64,000 nucleotides of DNA from Psychrobacter sp. GP33 (lineage in GTDB: Bacteria; Pseudomonadota; Gammaproteobacteria; Pseudomonadales; Moraxellaceae): NCBI RefSeq assembly GCF_014119005.1, contig NZ_JACGYX010000004.1, positions 1 through 64,000 on the forward strand, in the 5' to 3' direction. The notes under the pieces were generated by a model. The model saw only the letters and a list, made by a program, of their open reading frames with translations, did not search any database and had not been told where the DNA came from. Shown piece after piece: positions 54,276 through 63,986 of the stretch (the stretch's first letter is position 1; each line of letters starts with the position of its first letter). The position numbers and the translations under genes were made by a program.

Positions 54276-55601
54276 TTAACGTTTAGCCGCATCTTGTTCA
54301 AACAATTTGAGCAACTCTTCTCGCATGCGTAGGCGTTCTTCTTCAGACATTGGTGGGGCATCTTGACCTTGACCATCGCCATGATAGTTTGGCTGCCCAG
54401 TAAAGCCATCGTCATAAATAACATTAGGCTCTTCCGTTTTTTCCTGAGCTGGACGCTCCATTAATACAATTTTAACTTGCTTATTCTTACCACCGCGTAG
54501 CACTTGGGCATGCAGCTCGGTATTAGGCGGTTTACGCGCCACATATTGTACCAAGGTGTTGTCATCGGTCATCTCAACACCATCAATCGATAAGATAATA
54601 TCGCCTACTTTCAGACCGCTTTTAGCTGCTGAACCTTGCGGAATGACGTTTAATACTTCCACCCCAGTTGAGCTCTCTAAACGCGTCGGGTCGCGCATCT
54701 GCGACTGTATTTCAATTCCTAACCATCCACGACTAACACGTCCATCTTTAATAAGCGCATTCATCACTTGCTCAACCAATGCGGTTGGAATGGCAAAGCC
54801 AATGCCCATCGAACCACCTGAGCGCGAGAAAATTACTGTATTAATACCGACCAGCTCGCCCTTAGCATCGACCAAAGCACCACCTGAGTTACCGGGGTTA
54901 ATCGCGGCATCGGTTTGGATAAAGTCCTCATATTTATTAACCCCAAGCCCCGTACGACCAGTCGCCGAAATGATGCCTTGAGTAACCGTTTGTCCAACAC
55001 CGAACGGATTACCAATGGCTAAAGCAACGTCACCCACCCGACTTGGCGCTTCACGGAAAGCCAATGGCGTTAATCCGGTCATCTCAACTTTAATCACGGC
55101 CAAGTCGCTATCAGGATCCGTACCAACAATTCTGGCACGACTTTTGCGTCCATCGTTAAAAGCAACGGTGATTTCATCCGCTTTTTCAATCACATGCGCG
55201 TTAGTGACAATATAGCCATCCGGCGACACGATGACTCCTGAGCCTAAATTGGTTGCGCCCTGACTATCAGGGCTGCCGTGATACTCAAAGAAACGGCGCA
55301 GAACAGGATCATCCATATATGGATGCTCTTCCATCACTTGCGTGGTATAAATATTGACTACAGACTGAGATGCGCGCGCGACCGCGTCATGATAAGAAGA
55401 AATCGGTGCTAAGCCATCGCTATTTGGGATAGCTATTTGTTGCTCAGCGGGTGGCGCGACAGGTTTTTCCCATTTCGCCTCTGATGGTGCCCTCATGCTC
55501 GCAAACAACCAGACAAATGCTGCAATGGCAATCAGCAATAAAATCCAAGGTAACCACTTAATAATAGCAACCTTATCCTTGGCGTTCGGGGATGGAGACA
55601 T
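54276..55601 (-). CDS. Periplasmic trypsin-like protease with PDZ domain (AlgW/DegS-like)
   Basis: The 441-residue product has one N-terminal membrane helix (about residues 16-36), so it is anchored to the inner membrane with its protease in the periplasm. The catalytic triad is His136 (TNAHVIEK), Asp166 (DSDLAVIKV) and Ser239 (PGNSGGALVD). A single PDZ domain follows at about 285-385. This one-PDZ layout fits DegS/AlgW, which start the envelope-stress cascade by cleaving anti-sigma RseA/MucA, rather than DegP with two PDZ domains. The last 45 residues are an extra polar tail. No rseA-like gene is nearby. Confidence 0.88.
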   Translation of the reverse strand: MSPSPNAKDKVAIIKWLPWILLLIAIAAFVWLFASMRAPSEAKWEKPVAPPAEQQIAIPNSDGLAPISSYHDAVARASQSVVNIYTTQVMEEHPYMDDPVLRRFFEYHGSPDSQGATNLGSGVIVSPDGYIVTNAHVIEKADEITVAFNDGRKSRARIVGTDPDSDLAVIKVEMTGLTPLAFREAPSRVGDVALAIGNPFGVGQTVTQGIISATGRTGLGVNKYEDFIQTDAAINPGNSGGALVDAKGELVGINTVIFSRSGGSMGIGFAIPTALVEQVMNALIKDGRVSRGWLGIEIQSQMRDPTRLESSTGVEVLNVIPQGSAAKSGLKVGDIILSIDGVEMTDDNTLVQYVARKPPNTELHAQVLRGGKNKQVKIVLMERPAQEKTEEPNVIYDDGFTGQPNYHGDGQGQDAPPMSEEERLRMREELLKLFEQDAAKR

Positions 55602-55859
55602 ACAAAAACCTTTATATTAATAAAATAGGGATAAAAGATGGTGGTAATAAACTGGTACAGCAATACAAATTATAACTGCCAAGCCGCTACAATAGTACGC
55701 TATCCTGTAGCCTTTCAGTTATGACAGCTATCTGTCTGCTTTTGCCATTGTGCTGATATAACGAGTATAGTAACGCATAACAGTCACGCATAACCATTAA
55801 AAATAAGCTCAGTATTACGCTATTTGATATAAAAAAAGTAGATTTTATAAGGAAATATA

Positions 55860-56735
55860 ATGACGATTACAAATCCGGCTATGCCAATCGATAATCAGCT
55901 GCTTAGTGCCCAAGCATTAACCCAGTTTTGTGATGACTATCTATCTACTGAGGAATTTAAAGATTATGCCCCCAATGGCTTGCAAGTCGATGGTGGTCAG
56001 CCCATCCAGTGCATTGTCACTGGTGTCACCGCTTGCGAAGCTTTGATTGATGCCGCAATTGCTGCCAATGCTGATGCCATTATGGTGCATCATGGCTATT
56101 TTTGGAAAGGTGAGCCAGAACCTCTTATTGGCATGAAGGGTCGACGAATTCGCAAGCTATTACAGAATGGCATATCTCTTATCGCCTATCATTTACCGCT
56201 TGATGCCCACCCTATCATTGGTAATAATGCCACGCTTGCCAACATGTTAGGACTGACGATTGTTGGTGGGCTATATCCCAATGAATCGCGTCCTGTGGGT
56301 AATATTGCCACTTGTGCGCCGCAAAGTTCAGAAACTCTTATTAATACCATCACACAAGCATTAAACCGTGCCCCACTCCATATTTCTAGCACATATCAGA
56401 ATACGATTCATATTAATAAAGATGATGACAGTAAAGAGAGTACTAATAAGAATAGTCAGAAGAATACTGACGAGGCAAAATTGATTCAACGAGTGGGCAT
56501 CTGCACAGGCGGAGCACAAGATATGATTGAGCAAGCGGCAACGATGGGCTGTGACGCTTATATTTCTGGTGAAATATCGGAGCGGACGACGCATAGTGCG
56601 CGCGAGCTTGGGATAAATTACTTTGCTTGTGGACATCACGCCACGGAGCGCGGCGGTATTCAAGCATTAGGCGAGTTGGTAGCACAGCAATTCAATATTC
56701 CCGTGACCTTTATCGATATTGCCAATCCTGCTTAA
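55860..56735 (+). CDS. Nif3-like dinuclear metal-centre protein (YbgI family)
   Basis: The 291-residue product belongs to the NIF3/YbgI family, cytoplasmic ring-shaped proteins with a di-metal site of unknown physiological role. Typical stretches are PNGLQVDGGQPIQCIVTGV, MVHHGYFWKGEP and, near the C-terminus, YISGEISERTTHSARELG and ACGHHATERGGIQALGE, which provide the metal ligands. An insert of about 30 polar residues lies near 185-205. AAGGA precedes the ATG. It is divergent from the protease gene. Confidence 0.88.
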   Translation: MTITNPAMPIDNQLLSAQALTQFCDDYLSTEEFKDYAPNGLQVDGGQPIQCIVTGVTACEALIDAAIAANADAIMVHHGYFWKGEPEPLIGMKGRRIRKLLQNGISLIAYHLPLDAHPIIGNNATLANMLGLTIVGGLYPNESRPVGNIATCAPQSSETLINTITQALNRAPLHISSTYQNTIHINKDDDSKESTNKNSQKNTDEAKLIQRVGICTGGAQDMIEQAATMGCDAYISGEISERTTHSARELGINYFACGHHATERGGIQALGELVAQQFNIPVTFIDIANPA

Positions 56736-57259
56736 ATGATTAATATCTTTGTTAATAATTAATGGTAGATACTCATCATAACAGAATATGTGCTAAATAT
56801 TACTGTCTAAGTCATCTTACTTAATAAGAGGAATATTGTTAAGTTTTATCACACGCTTATTAATATATCTTGAATAATATGTCTATGCCCAACATATCAT
56901 AAACTTGTAAATAACGATATATACACGTTTTGTCATGAGACGTTTAATCGACTACCGCCTCCGATTATGATATGAGTGTTATAGACGAGGATATCCCTAT
57001 TATCGTCTGTGCTGCCGCTCGGCAACAGTTAAACCAATGATTAAGTTATCTATAATGGTGCAACCGCTTTCACTCAATAACGGTTTGCCGCTTAGCATTT
57101 GGGTTGCCATTGTCATTCTTTATTCATGACCTTATCTCAATTTGATGATATGAGTTTTTTATGATGCGACTTACTACTAAGTACTTCATAAATGTAAGCT
57201 TATATCAGCATACACTGTTTATTTGAGAAAAGCAGGATGGCGACTATCAGGAGACATTC
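56736..57259. other. 524-bp intergenic region
   Basis: This A+T-rich region separates the Nif3 gene from the MltF-like gene. One short frame at 57037 (30 codons, with a hydrophobic end) lacks a ribosome binding site and was not called. I see no RNA gene. Confidence 0.4.
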
Positions 57260-58498
57260 ATGCCGCGTATGACGTATCGCGCCAATCTATTGCCGCAAAG
57301 TACCAAACGCAGTATTTCTCGTTTATTTCACTCAAGCAAACCCACACCTAACCTTGTCAGCGATTCTGTTAACACTAACAACAATCTTGATTCCCCCATT
57401 ATTTTTCCAATAACTCGTTTTCGTAAAACAAAAAAACTGGTGCAGATATCAAGTATTGCGTTGCTATCACTACCAGCGCAAAGCCTAACGACCATGCATA
57501 TGGATATCAATACGCAAATACCGGCTTATGATAAAGTGATGCTACAACGGACCTTAACCATTGCTGCGGTTCCAGGTGACAGTACTTATTTTGCGACAGA
57601 CGGCTTTCAGCATGGATTTGGTTATGATTTAGTACGCGGTTACGCAGATGAGCTCGAGGTGTCAATTGACCTAAAGGCCTATGCCAGTGATGAGGCAGCA
57701 TTGCGCGCGCTACAGTCTGGCGCGGTTGATATGGCGCTTACTACAGCAAGTACGCAGCTTAGAAATGAACTGGCACTGCCTTCTATAAATATCAGCTGTG
57801 GTTATGATAGCAGCTTGACCAATAATGGGCTAAATCCTAAAGTCAGTTGGGCATTTAGACAATCGAATGACCCGTTGTCCCAAAAAGCCAGCTACTTTTT
57901 ATGTGACAGCGTTAAGCTTGACAGTACCCAAAATTTGGCAGCATTTTACAATCAAAAGTTACTTAAAGATAATTATAGCCAACAACATTTTCAACAAACC
58001 TTAATAGAAAAACTGCCTGTTTATCAAACTTCATTTATTAATCAAGCAAAAAACTATGATCATGATTGGGAATTACTGGTTGCAATGGGTTATCAAGAGT
58101 CACACTTAAATGCAGATGCTGTCTCACCAACTGGAGTACGCGGACTGATGATGCTGACCAATAGCACGGCAAAAGCAATGGGCGTTGCTGACCGCGTAGA
58201 TCCGATGCAAAGTATCGGTGGCGGTGCACGTTATTTGGAGCAGATGAAGTCCGACTTCGCTGATGTGCCAAAAACAGACCGTATTTGGTTTGCCCTTGCT
58301 GCCTATAATATGGGGCCAAATGCGATTAAAGGTATCCAGCAACAGCTAACGGCAAATGGTATTGATGATAAAAACTGGGCAAATATTTATGCATATTTGG
58401 CAAAAAATCAAGCCTCGAACAGTCGCTATGGTCAGGCCATGCAGTATGTCAGTAATATTAGAAGTTATCTTGAAATTATGAAACTGCAACCAGCATAG
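57260..58498 (+). CDS. MltF-like lytic transglycosylase with a reduced solute-binding domain
   Basis: The 412-residue product has an N-terminal basic stretch, a hydrophobic segment near residues 62-75 and a short SBP3-like domain (about 98-260). The C-terminal SLT domain follows, with the catalytic Glu280 in AMGYQESHLNA and the substrate-binding WFALAAYNMGPNAI. E. coli MltF is 518 residues with a full amino-acid-binding-like domain; here that domain appears shortened. The enzyme would cut peptidoglycan glycan strands to anhydro-muropeptides. The ribosome binding site is AGGAG. A terminator shared with mltD follows. Confidence 0.83.
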   Translation: MPRMTYRANLLPQSTKRSISRLFHSSKPTPNLVSDSVNTNNNLDSPIIFPITRFRKTKKLVQISSIALLSLPAQSLTTMHMDINTQIPAYDKVMLQRTLTIAAVPGDSTYFATDGFQHGFGYDLVRGYADELEVSIDLKAYASDEAALRALQSGAVDMALTTASTQLRNELALPSINISCGYDSSLTNNGLNPKVSWAFRQSNDPLSQKASYFLCDSVKLDSTQNLAAFYNQKLLKDNYSQQHFQQTLIEKLPVYQTSFINQAKNYDHDWELLVAMGYQESHLNADAVSPTGVRGLMMLTNSTAKAMGVADRVDPMQSIGGGARYLEQMKSDFADVPKTDRIWFALAAYNMGPNAIKGIQQQLTANGIDDKNWANIYAYLAKNQASNSRYGQAMQYVSNIRSYLEIMKLQPA

Positions 58499-58517
58499 AA
58501 CCTGTGTGCCATTTATT

Positions 58518-58551
58518 AAAAAAGCTGCTCTTTAATAAGAGCAGCTTTTTT
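58518..58551. terminator. Bidirectional terminator
   Basis: The stem aaaaaagctgctctt (58518-58532) pairs with aagagcagctttttt (58537-58551) around a 4-nt loop. It lies between the two convergent lytic transglycosylase genes. Confidence 0.92.
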
Positions 58552-58588
58552 ATGGAAAAAACATAAATTAAACACAATCAATAACTCA

Positions 58589-61552
58589 TTACTGGCGATT
58601 AGGTACTGTCATACGCTGTCCAAGCTGCAACATAGCATCAGGTGCGATTTTATTCATATCCGCCAATTCCTGCGTTGAGACACCATATTTACGTGCTAGC
58701 ACAATCAAACTATCGCCTGATTCAACCTTGTAGCTTATGGTCGTTTTTGGAACTTTAATGGTTTGTCCAAGCTGTAGCTGAGCATTGGTTGCTATATTAT
58801 TGGTTGCAGCCAAATCTGCTACTGACACACCGAAACGACGTGCTAAAGCAATTAGACCATCACCTGGCTGGACTTTATAGTTTTCAGTATTGCTTAAGTT
58901 TTTACCACTACTTGTATTACTGCTAGTCTCTACTGACGGAGGATTGCGGACGACTGCAGCTGTAGGCTCGCTTTTAGCAGGCGGAGTACTAGCAGGGGCG
59001 CTGGTGCTATTACTGCTGTTGCTAATAGAACTAGCACTGCCCACAGGCGGAATAGTAATAGTGCGACCCAATATCAGGTTTGAAGTGGGCGTCAATCCAT
59101 TGGCAGATGCCAATTCGCTAATGCTAAGATTGTAGCGCTTTGCAATTGCCGTTAAGCTATCCCCTGATTGGACTTTATAGCTGGCTGGCTGATTCTTTAA
59201 TTGGCGCTCAACTTGAATTTTAGAGACCGGCAATTTAATCACTTGCCCAACTTGCAGGCGCGCTTGTGCATCAAAGTTACTATTTACCGCTGCCACTTGC
59301 GCCGTACTTAGTCCAATGCTATTGGCAATACCTGTAAGGGTATCACCCGCTTTTACCGTATAGTTGCTGGTAGACGCATTGCTACTGCTAGAGACGGTAG
59401 CAGCACTATTCGTATTGTTATTGCTGCTAGGGCTTTTAGTGGTTGGACTACTGCTTGGCGTTGTTTTGGGTGGCGTGACTTTGCCTGCTACTAACCATAA
59501 CTTTTGCCCTATCAACAAATCAGCACGGCTACTTAAATTGTTATAAGTCGCCAGCTGGGTGACAGATAAACCAAAACGATTGGCCGTACCAATTAAAGTG
59601 TCGCCCGTTTGTACCACATAGCTTTCAGGCTGTTTGACGGTAGCCGCAGCAGCAGGTAAAGGCTCAACATTTTTGGCATTGTATAGGTATAAAGTGCTTC
59701 CAGAGAATAACTTAGCGTTTGCATCTATCTGATTCCATTCTGCAATATCACGCCAGCTAACGCCGGCGCGACTGGCAATATTAGCTAACGTATCGCCAGG
59801 ATTCACGGTATAAGTACTGCGAGTGCCCTTAGGTTTTTGATCACTGGCAGGGGGAGTTGCAAAGCTGAGCTTCTTATCTTGACCACTGGCTTCCAGAATA
59901 GACTGCTGAGTTTGAATCGCTGACAGATTAATATTACCATCAGCGTTAATCACTTCCTTGACTTCAGGCGTTTGGCGCATGATTTGCGCTGCAATAAAAT
60001 CACGCTCTTCTTTGGTTAGTGCTGGCTCTTGAACGATAGTATTGTTTCGGGTAATCTGCGCTGAGGTCGTCGGCAAGCTATTACTATTTTGCAGCTCAGC
60101 ATTAATTTTATTCATCTCAGTGCTGGTGATTGCAGGCTCTCTACTGACAGCAACGCTACTGCTATAAACAGAGCTACTGGTCGGCTTAGTTACTGGGGCA
60201 ATATAACTGGTCGTTTGCTGAGGGACACGGGCACTGGCTGCATAATCTGCTAAGCCTTTGCCCGTGTTTGGCAAGGAGGAACTACCATAAGGCTGGCTAT
60301 TATAGCTTGTTGTCGGCTTAGCAGCGCTCCCACTATAGCTCGGCGTTGGCGTATAACTTGGGGTAGAACTGCTTGGCATCGGCGTATAAGTAGGACTTGG
60401 AATACTTGCTGCACTTGCCGCAATAACATTGCTAGTCCCATTACCTTTTAACGAGCTGAGTTTGGCATCAAGATTGAGATTAACATCATGAGGGATTACC
60501 ACGCGCTGTGGACCTGAAACATCAATACGGGCTGAAGTAAGCGCAGGATTTAGCTTTTGCAGCTCATCATAACTGACTCCAGTCATCTGTGCGACTTCCG
60601 CTAATCCTACTCCATAATTAACAGGCACACTACGAAAATGCTGACGATTCGCAATTGCTGGTAAATACACACCATACTGTGAAGGTTTCGAGACAATATC
60701 AGCGACGGCTAAAAAGCGTGGGACATAGTTCATGGTTTCAGTAGGCAATCTAAGCGACCAATAATCGGTTGGCAACCCCTGAGCCGCATTAGCATCAATC
60801 GCCTTTTGTACACGTCCAGGTCCAGCATTATAAGCAGCAAGTGCTAGCTCCCAAGTGCCAAACTGATTGTGTAAAGCAGTCAAAAAGTCATAGGCAGCGC
60901 GCGTAGATTCAATAACGTCACGGCGACCATCATAAGTACTACTTTGGTTTAGTCCATAAATACGTCCAGTACTGGGAATAAACTGCCACAACCCAGCAGC
61001 AGCAGCACTACTTGTTCCGGTCGGATCATAGGAGCTCTCAATCACCGGCAGTAATGCCAGCTCAGTTGGAATATTACGGCGTTCAGCTTCCCGCACCGTA
61101 TGATACAAATAACGACTAGAACGTGCCGTGAGACGATTTAGGTAATCTTGTCGACTGGTAAACCAGCTTTTTTGTGCTTCAATACGGGGATCATACATGG
61201 GCTTACCAGCGTTCATTCGGTAGCCTGCACGCAGCCTATTCCATAAGTCACCATATTGCTGAATAGCAAGCTGACTGCTCTCTACCATCGTCATATCCGT
61301 TGCTTCTAACAGATCAGCCAACTCATCCAAACTCTCTGCATCTAAATAAGCAGTTGAATAACCTGTCGTACCACTTGGCTTGACAGTATTACTCTGATCA
61401 GTCGGGCGCTTGGTCACCGCAGTAGTATGAGGAAGTGCATTGGTATTTTTTGCAGGTGGCGTACTGCTACAGGCGCTGACAAGCAATGCTGATACGGCAA
61501 GGGTCAGAGGTAAAGCAATAAATGGTCGAGAAGATGAGAACACAGTAGGCAT
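58589..61552 (-). CDS. mltD: MltD-like lytic transglycosylase with many LysM repeats
   Basis: The 987-residue product is a lipoprotein (LVSAC, Cys28) with an SLT domain whose catalytic Glu172 sits in LPVIESSYDPTG. At least six clear LysM domains of about 44 residues follow (each beginning with YxVxxGDxL), from about 577 to the C-terminus. A degenerate one lies near 310-355. They are separated by long Ser/Thr/Pro-rich linkers. E. coli MltD has 452 residues and two or three LysM domains, so this is an extended version. It cleaves peptidoglycan in the periplasm; LysM repeats bind glycan chains. It is closed by a strong terminator. Confidence 0.88.
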   Translation of the reverse strand: MPTVFSSSRPFIALPLTLAVSALLVSACSSTPPAKNTNALPHTTAVTKRPTDQSNTVKPSGTTGYSTAYLDAESLDELADLLEATDMTMVESSQLAIQQYGDLWNRLRAGYRMNAGKPMYDPRIEAQKSWFTSRQDYLNRLTARSSRYLYHTVREAERRNIPTELALLPVIESSYDPTGTSSAAAAGLWQFIPSTGRIYGLNQSSTYDGRRDVIESTRAAYDFLTALHNQFGTWELALAAYNAGPGRVQKAIDANAAQGLPTDYWSLRLPTETMNYVPRFLAVADIVSKPSQYGVYLPAIANRQHFRSVPVNYGVGLAEVAQMTGVSYDELQKLNPALTSARIDVSGPQRVVIPHDVNLNLDAKLSSLKGNGTSNVIAASAASIPSPTYTPMPSSSTPSYTPTPSYSGSAAKPTTSYNSQPYGSSSLPNTGKGLADYAASARVPQQTTSYIAPVTKPTSSSVYSSSVAVSREPAITSTEMNKINAELQNSNSLPTTSAQITRNNTIVQEPALTKEERDFIAAQIMRQTPEVKEVINADGNINLSAIQTQQSILEASGQDKKLSFATPPASDQKPKGTRSTYTVNPGDTLANIASRAGVSWRDIAEWNQIDANAKLFSGSTLYLYNAKNVEPLPAAAATVKQPESYVVQTGDTLIGTANRFGLSVTQLATYNNLSSRADLLIGQKLWLVAGKVTPPKTTPSSSPTTKSPSSNNNTNSAATVSSSSNASTSNYTVKAGDTLTGIANSIGLSTAQVAAVNSNFDAQARLQVGQVIKLPVSKIQVERQLKNQPASYKVQSGDSLTAIAKRYNLSISELASANGLTPTSNLILGRTITIPPVGSASSISNSSNSTSAPASTPPAKSEPTAAVVRNPPSVETSSNTSSGKNLSNTENYKVQPGDGLIALARRFGVSVADLAATNNIATNAQLQLGQTIKVPKTTISYKVESGDSLIVLARKYGVSTQELADMNKIAPDAMLQLGQRMTVPNRQ

Positions 61553-61841
61553 AATGATAGAATTTTCCTAACGAGATATAAATAAAGGATGAATAGTATA
61601 ATAGGTAATACAAAATACTATGCAATAAAAATCAGACACTAGGCTACTATCAAAGATAGCAAGTGACATCAATATGATAAGACACCTTATAAGCCAGTAA
61701 TACGACCGGTCAGCAATACGAATCTATCAGTGGCATTAGCTGCAGTATGCTGTTAATGAATGTACATGAGTTATAGCTGTTAACTGTCATCTAAATGATT
61801 TAATAGCAAATGCCATAATAAATGTCTTTTTAACGGCTTAT

Positions 61842-62336
61842 TCAATCAATTGTAACTTGTGACACGGCACGTAATAATATGGCATTACCTGTTGATAATG
61901 TCAGCGTAACCCGAGACTTGGTAACAAATGAAGCACTCTTACCGTCTCTTAACCAACTTTCAGTTGTCACCACATTAGCTTTAGCTTGAGTACCTGTAAT
62001 GACAACATTATCAATACTAATGTCATATTTATAATCTGTAGATTGGCTCCAACTTCTTTGAATAAGTTTTAAATAGGCATCTTTATCTAAACTTGTTGAT
62101 TTACCTTTACGCGACATTGAAATGAGCGCATCATCTGACACCAACTGCGCCACTCTATTGACGTTTTTACTATTGGCAGCTGATTTCATAGCAGCAGCAT
62201 AATCATTTACCAATCCTTCGGTCATCACTGCTGCATTTGCGCTAACAGCAGCGGTACTGGCAACTGCCATTAAGCCGCTGATACTAACGCTTTTTATTAA
62301 TAATGCCAGCAGCCCTTTTTTCCAAATACGTTTCAT
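61842..62336 (-). CDS. Secreted NTF2-like protein, function unknown
   Basis: From the ATG at 62336, 6 nt after AAGGA, the product is 164 residues; a longer frame from 62351 lacks that signal. A signal peptide ends near VSANAA. The rest looks like a small NTF2/SnoaL-type fold, with a pattern of helices followed by a curved beta sheet (YDISIDNVVITGTQAKANVV). It has no lipobox and is probably periplasmic. I cannot name a ligand. It lies between mltD and the CBS-domain gene with long gaps on both sides. Confidence 0.72.
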   Translation of the reverse strand: MKRIWKKGLLALLIKSVSISGLMAVASTAAVSANAAVMTEGLVNDYAAAMKSAANSKNVNRVAQLVSDDALISMSRKGKSTSLDKDAYLKLIQRSWSQSTDYKYDISIDNVVITGTQAKANVVTTESWLRDGKSASFVTKSRVTLTLSTGNAILLRAVSQVTID

Positions 62337-62705
62337 GATATTCCTTAGCAATAAGTGCGCAATCTATCAGTCATAATTGACTGTGGACTGTCTTTATTTA
62401 TATACCAGCACCTGCCCTATAAGGTTAGCATTCAATTCTCACACCTATGTAACGTCATGTGCAATTATTGATAGTATAAATAGCTGAATGCCTGTTGAAC
62501 CGAAACTGGGCAAATTACTTATTAAGTTAAATGCGCGCCAAATACTGGCTTTGCAATAGTTACTTGAAATAGTTGCAAAATATAGGCTGTCTCGTCTACG
62601 GTAATGATGACATTATAAGAGCATATCAACCTGTAAAATGATAATAAATCAGGTTAGTAAGTATTCATGATTTAAAATTAAGAGCTTTAAATATAAAGCT
62701 TCACG
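62337..62705. other. Intergenic region with a weak hairpin
   Basis: Apart from the hairpin agctttaaatataaagct at 62683-62700, which may be a weak terminator of the upstream CBS-domain gene, I see nothing in this region of about 370 bp. Confidence 0.4.
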
Positions 62706-63986
62706 TTAAATTTTCGTAGCTGCCACTTCATCATCTCCCTCTTGCTCATCGTCACTTAGCTTCATTCCCAAACGCTCAACACGTCTGTCCATCATCTGCC
62801 GCGCCAGCGCTTGCATATCTTCAACGCGGTCTATTTCATCGACAATCTCAAGCCCCAGCAAAGTTTCTAAGACATCCTCTAACGTCACTAGCCCTTTCAC
62901 TTCGCCATATTCACCAACGGTGATAGCGATATGAATGCGATTTTTCAGCATCAACTCCAGCAAATCAAACAGCTTCATTTTAGAAAAAACAAAGGTAATC
63001 TCACGTTGAAACTGGGTCAATGGCTTGTGCATCGCATGATTAACCTTAGCTAACAACATATCAGTTTTTAATACAAAACCGGTGATATGATCAATGTCAC
63101 CATCATAAACAGGCAATCGCGAAAAGGTTAATTTTGGACGATCAGCCAGTACTTCAGCGATGGTTTTATTTTCATCAAACGCTAACATAACCGAACGTGG
63201 CGTCATAATATCCTCAACCTTGATGGCACCAAACGCCAATAAGTTACGGATAATACGCGCCTCTAATGGATCGATATGTCCTGCTGCTTCACCAATACTA
63301 GCCAGTGCTGAAAACTCACGGCGACTAAACACATCAGTTTTTTTACCGCGTACTAATAATTTAGTTAAACGCTCTGAGAGCCAAATAAGCGGATATAAAA
63401 CGATAATAATACCGCGAACAAAGTAAGCCACCAGTCCGCTAAGCTGTCGCCAATATACGGTTCCTAATGTTTTTGGAATAATCTCTGAAAAAGTCAGAAT
63501 AGCCAACGTCATTAGGGCTGAAAACAGTCCAAACCATGCACTTCCGAAGACAATCGTTGCCTGAGCACCTGCGCCGATAGAGCCTAATGTATTAGCCATC
63601 GTATTTAACGTTAAAATAGCCGCTAATGACTGATCGACTTTATCCTGTTTTAAACGCTTAAGCATTTGTGCTTTTTTAGGATTACTTTCTTTGACATCAG
63701 CAATATATGAGGGCGTCATACTTAATAGTACGGACTCTGCCATTGAGCATACAAAAGACAATCCAATCGCAATACTAACAAAAGTAATCAGTAAAACCAC
63801 ATTGGCAGTGGTTGGCTGCGTAACCATGTCCTCAGCAAATGCTGGATAAGGCAAAAGGGCAAGTGCGAATAAAGGTAGCGCCGTTATAGAGTCACGCTGC
63901 CGGTAATGACGTGTCGATGTCGGGGGAGGTTTAGCAGATGCTGTTTGACGGCAAGCGCGAGGACGACACAAACGAGGAACAGACAT
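62706..63986 (-). CDS. CNNM/CorC-type protein with DUF21 and CBS domains
   Basis: The 426-residue product has an N-terminal DUF21 membrane domain (about residues 60-230, four hydrophobic helices). A tandem CBS pair follows (about 265-395), with IMTPRSVMLAFDENKTIAEV and GLVTLEDVLETLLGLEIVDE as landmarks. This family is proposed to move or sense Mg2+ and other divalent cations at the inner membrane. An unusual basic Arg/Pro-rich stretch opens the protein, followed by a hydrophobic signal-like segment. The start at 63986 lies only 14 bp from the window edge, so upstream context is missing. Confidence 0.88.
   Translation of the reverse strand: MSVPRLCRPRACRQTASAKPPPTSTRHYRQRDSITALPLFALALLPYPAFAEDMVTQPTTANVVLLITFVSIAIGLSFVCSMAESVLLSMTPSYIADVKESNPKKAQMLKRLKQDKVDQSLAAILTLNTMANTLGSIGAGAQATIVFGSAWFGLFSALMTLAILTFSEIIPKTLGTVYWRQLSGLVAYFVRGIIIVLYPLIWLSERLTKLLVRGKKTDVFSRREFSALASIGEAAGHIDPLEARIIRNLLAFGAIKVEDIMTPRSVMLAFDENKTIAEVLADRPKLTFSRLPVYDGDIDHITGFVLKTDMLLAKVNHAMHKPLTQFQREITFVFSKMKLFDLLELMLKNRIHIAITVGEYGEVKGLVTLEDVLETLLGLEIVDEIDRVEDMQALARQMMDRRVERLGMKLSDDEQEGDDEVAATKI

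Noticed and set aside
57037..57129. A 30-codon frame with a hydrophobic C-terminal half
   Set aside because: It has no Shine-Dalgarno sequence and is too short to support without conservation data.
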